From Deltaproteobacteria bacterium (GTDB lineage Bacteria; Desulfobacterota; Deferrimicrobia; Deferrimicrobiales; Deferrimicrobiaceae): a stretch of DNA of 64,000 nucleotides. Where the stretch lies: assembly GCA_021815305.1 (NCBI GenBank), contig JAKAHC010000001.1, positions 434,001-498,000 of the forward strand. Reading direction: 5' to 3'. The position numbers and the translations under genes are program-made. Positions within the stretch are counted from its first letter, which is position 1. Each line of letters starts with the position of its first letter. Positions 61,290 through 64,000 of this stretch are shown here, in pieces. The notes below the pieces were generated by a model. It was not told the DNA's origin. It saw only the letters and a list, made by a program, of their open reading frames with translations, and made no database searches.

Positions 61290-62147
61290 TCAACGCTCCC
61301 TTTCCGGTTTGGCCCACCCCGCGTACCGGTCCCGCCCCGCGAGGTCCGGATAGACCCCCTGGAACCGCAACGGGCCGGAGGGAAGCGAGGCGGCGGCCTC
61401 CCCCTGGGAGACCCCGATCTCGCACCAGAGCTCGCCGCCGGGAACGAGGAGATCGCCCGCCCCCGCGACCAGCCGCCGCAGGGCGGAAAGACCGTCGGGT
61501 CCCGCCAGAAGCGCGGCCGGCGGTTCGTAGTTTCGGACCGCAGGGGGCAATCCGGCCCATTCCCCGTCGGCCACGTACGGAGGGTTGGAAACCACTACAT
61601 CAAAACGTTCCCCGCATTTCAAGGCGGAATACAGGTCGCAGCACGCGAAACGGAGGCGTGCGGCCACCCCGTGCCGGGAAGCGTTCCCGCGCGCGATCCG
61701 AAGCGCCCCGATCGCGATGTCTGTGGCAACGATCGTCGCGGAGGGGACTTCCGCGGCCAGGGTCACCGCGATCGCGCCGCTTCCGGTCCCCACCTCCACC
61801 GCGAGGGGCGAGGGCGCTCCCCCGGCGCGCAACGCCTCCACGGCTCTCATGGCGAGCCCCTCGGTTTCCGGGCGCGGTATGAGGGTGTCCCTCGAGAGGA
61901 GGAACTCCCGCCCGCAGAAATCCCACGCGCCGAGGACATACTGCAGCGGTTCGCCCGCCGCCCGGCGCGCGATCATCGCGAGAAGACGCTCCGACGCGTT
62001 TCCCGTCTCCTGTTCCATCGACAGGAAGAGGCGCGGCCGGGGAACGCCGGAGACCGAGGAGACCAGGATTTCCGGCTCGCCGGGGGCGGGGTCCGCCACC
62101 GAGGCCATCTCCCGGCGGCAGAGGGCGAGAAGCCGTGAGAGAAGCAT
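61290..62147 (-). CDS. prmC: Release factor glutamine methyltransferase
   Basis: Methylates the GGQ glutamine of RF1/RF2; 285 aa. N-terminal helical domain with [20 protein letters not shown] motif [15 protein letters not shown], and catalytic [10 protein letters not shown]. It lies directly downstream of its substrate gene prfA, a near-universal pairing. Confidence 0.96.
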   Translation of the reverse strand: MLLSRLLALCRREMASVADPAPGEPEILVSSVSGVPRPRLFLSMEQETGNASERLLAMIARRAAGEPLQYVLGAWDFCGREFLLSRDTLIPRPETEGLAMRAVEALRAGGAPSPLAVEVGTGSGAIAVTLAAEVPSATIVATDIAIGALRIARGNASRHGVAARLRFACCDLYSALKCGERFDVVVSNPPYVADGEWAGLPPAVRNYEPPAALLAGPDGLSALRRLVAGAGDLLVPGGELWCEIGVSQGEAAASLPSGPLRFQGVYPDLAGRDRYAGWAKPERER

Positions 62148-62157
62148 GCCCCGGCGG

Positions 62158-63219
62158 TTACTTCCGGAGGGCTTCGACCTGGGCCTGGGCCGTCAGGGCG
62201 TCGATGAAGGGGTCGAATCCCCCTGAAAGCACGGAGGCGAGCTGGTGCGTGGTCATGCCGATGCGGTGGTCCGTGACGCGGCTCTGCGGAAAGTTGTACG
62301 TGCGGATCCGCTCGCTGCGATCCCCCGTCCCGACCTGGGAGCGGCGAAGGTCGGCCCGCTCGGCCTGGCGTTTCTCCATCTCCGCCTCGTACAGGCGGGA
62401 TCGCAGGATCTTCAGTGCCTTGGACTTGTTCTTCAGCTGGGATTTCTCGTCCTGGCACTGGACCACAAGCCCGGTGGGGATGTGCGTGATGCGCACCGCG
62501 GAGTCGGTGGTGTTGACGCTCTGGCCCCCGGGACCGGAGGAACGGAACACGTCCACCCGCAGGTCGTCCGGGTGGATCTGGATATCGACTTCCTCCGCCT
62601 CGGGCATCACCGCCACCGTCACGGTGGAGGTGTGGATCCGCCCTCCCGCCTCGGTCGCCGGGACCCGCTGGACGCGGTGGACGCCCTTTTCGAACTTGAG
62701 GCGGCTGTAGGCTCCCCTCCCCTCGATCATGGCGATCACTTCCCTGGTCCCGCCCAGGCCCGTCTCGCTTCGGGAGAGAACCTCGACCTTCCACCCCTTC
62801 CCTTCGGCGTACATCGTGTAGGCGCGGAACAGCTCGGTCGCGAAGAGGGAGGCCTCCTCTCCGCCGGCGCCGGCGCGGATCTCGATCAGGATATCCTTGT
62901 CGTCGTTGATGTCCTTCGGGACGAGGAGGAGCCGGATCTCCTTTTCGATACCTTCCATCTCCTCCGTGAGCCGCTGGATCTCCTCCCGCGCCATCGCCTT
63001 CATCTCGGGCTCCGTCTCGGAATCCAGCAGCGCTCGGTTCTCCTCGATCTCCCGCTCGGTCCTGCGGTATCGGGCGTGCGCCTCCGCGACGGGACGCAGC
63101 TCCGCAAGTTCCCTCCCCACCCGCTGCATCTCCCGCGCGTTTCCCGTGATCGAGGGGTCCGAAAGGAGTCTCTCGAGCTCGGGCACCTTCGCCGAGAGCG
63201 CCTCGAGCTTATCCCACAA
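62158..63219 (-). CDS. prfA: Peptide chain release factor 1
   Basis: 353 aa; recognises UAA and UAG. The codon-recognition motif is PAT within RVPATEAGGR, which distinguishes RF1 from RF2 (SPF); the catalytic GGQ lies in SSGPGGQSVNTTDSAVR. The start is a TTG at 63219 with GGAGG 6 bp upstream. Overlaps the DUF1385 gene by 11 bp. Confidence 0.98.
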   Translation of the reverse strand: MWDKLEALSAKVPELERLLSDPSITGNAREMQRVGRELAELRPVAEAHARYRRTEREIEENRALLDSETEPEMKAMAREEIQRLTEEMEGIEKEIRLLLVPKDINDDKDILIEIRAGAGGEEASLFATELFRAYTMYAEGKGWKVEVLSRSETGLGGTREVIAMIEGRGAYSRLKFEKGVHRVQRVPATEAGGRIHTSTVTVAVMPEAEEVDIQIHPDDLRVDVFRSSGPGGQSVNTTDSAVRITHIPTGLVVQCQDEKSQLKNKSKALKILRSRLYEAEMEKRQAERADLRRSQVGTGDRSERIRTYNFPQSRVTDHRIGMTTHQLASVLSGGFDPFIDALTAQAQVEALRK

Positions 63220-64000
63220 GGCAGGCCTCCCCGGCAGGCTCCCCGGAGACGCGCCGGAAGGAAGCGATGGCGACCTCGATCTGGGAGAGGTCCGGCTCGC
63301 GCGTGGTCAGCCGCTGGAGCCACAGCCCCGGCGCGACCAGGATGCGGAACAGGGGGGATCCCGCATTGCGGGCCGTAAGCCGGAGCGCTTCGTAGGAGAT
63401 CCCCGCGATCGCCGGGATCAGGGGGAGGCGCAGGAGCGCCTTCGTCAACAGGGAGCTCTCCCTCGGGATGAGGGAGAATACGAGGATGCTTGCGACCATG
63501 ACGAAGAGGAGAAAACTGGTCCCGCAGCGCGGGTGGAGCCGGGAATACCCCTGCACCGTCGCGGGGAGAAGCTGCGCCCTCCCCTCGTAGGCGTTGATCA
63601 CCTTGTGCTCCGCCCCGTGGTATTCGAAGATCCGCCGTATGTCCTTCATGAGGGTGATCCCCCCGATGTAGAGCACGAAGACCAGGACCCGGATCCCCCC
63701 GTCCGTCAGGTTGAAGGCCAGGGACCCTTTCAGCGAGGGGAGCATCCCGGACAGGAGGTGCGTCGCGTACAGGGGGAGCAGGAAAAACAGGCCGATCCCC
63801 ATGAAGAGGGCCAGCGCCAGCGCGCCGGCCATCGCCGGTCCGCCGCCCCCCCCGGAGGGGGCGGCCGCCGCCTTCGACGCGCCTTCCGCGTCGCCTGCGT
63901 CCGCCATCGCCTCGTCGGCCGAATACTGCAGGGCGCGGTAGCCGATCCCGAGCATCACCGCCATCGTGACCACCCCCCGCACCAGGGGGATCTTCGCGAT
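63209..64000 (-). CDS. DUF1385 membrane protein, 5' end cut by window
   Basis: The frame is open to the window edge (I-A-K-I-P-L before V-R-G-V-V), so the N-terminus is missing. The visible ~263 residues contain several membrane helices and the conserved family core IFEYHGAEHKVINAYEG, GYSRLHPRCGTSFLLFVM and GISYEALRL. DUF1385 proteins are commonly encoded next to prfA (and rpmE), as here; the function is unresolved. A glycine/alanine-rich loop with low complexity follows the first helix. Confidence 0.93.
   Translation of the reverse strand: MAKIPLVRGVVTMAVMLGIGYRALQYSADEAMADAGDAEGASKAAAAPSGGGGGPAMAGALALALFMGIGLFFLLPLYATHLLSGMLPSLKGSLAFNLTDGGIRVLVFVLYIGGITLMKDIRRIFEYHGAEHKVINAYEGRAQLLPATVQGYSRLHPRCGTSFLLFVMVASILVFSLIPRESSLLTKALLRLPLIPAIAGISYEALRLTARNAGSPLFRILVAPGLWLQRLTTREPDLSQIEVAIASFRRVSGEPAGEACLVG

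Overview
The window is one contiguous, very GC-rich bacterial chromosome segment. It contains no insertion sequences, phage genes or CRISPR arrays. Gene content and order suggest a delta-proteobacterial lineage (Desulfobacterota / Desulfuromonadota-like). The evidence is a histidine kinase whose sensor domain carries c-type heme motifs, sigma-54 control of a respiratory-type operon, an MurE with the DNPR motif typical of meso-diaminopimelate ligases, a PASTA-bearing FtsI, and a prfA-prmC-murA-his order. This taxonomic placement is inference; no 16S rRNA is present.

Layout. 0-2.5 kb: end of thiE, thiC (thiamine), and convergent cvpA. 2.6-9.7 kb: tRNA-Leu(CAA), a TMTC-like membrane/TPR protein, a D,D-carboxypeptidase, a tandem DUF3617 protein, monomeric isocitrate dehydrogenase and a CpXC protein. 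9.8-16.9 kb: Tat-exported formamidase-like protein, FKBP isomerase, branched-chain aminotransferase, an SDR with an altered active site, then a minus-strand block DUF167-yggT-proC-yggS-maf.

17.0-25.3 kb is the most unusual region. A heme-motif histidine kinase, an archaemetzincin-type metalloprotease and a sigma-54 response regulator form one operon. It is followed by a near-consensus sigma-54 promoter driving a second operon: a 26-residue membrane peptide, two GcvH-like proteins, a Tat-exported four-cluster ferredoxin, an NrfD/HybB-type membrane protein and a third GcvH-like protein. No catalytic oxidoreductase subunit is encoded. I read the region as a redox-sensing two-component system controlling a quinone-linked membrane complex of unknown function.

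25.4-45.4 kb: yjbQ and a radical SAM protein, then a complete division and cell wall cluster read leftward from a promoter with a three-repeat MraZ operator (mraZ-rsmH-ftsL-ftsI-murE-murF-mraY-murD-ftsW-murG-murC-murB-ddl-ftsQ-ftsA-ftsZ). Many joints overlap as ATGA or GTGA, consistent with translational coupling.

45.5-52.9 kb: RNase P RNA, RNase HI, a zinc-ribbon coiled-coil protein, Nif3, a CAT-anticodon tRNA, and the macromolecular-synthesis operon rpsU-yqeY-(terminator)-dnaG-rpoD. 52.9-64 kb: a membrane-sensor/trehalose-6-phosphate synthase fusion, HIT protein, hisI-F-A-H-B-D, murA, prmC, prfA and a truncated DUF1385 membrane protein.
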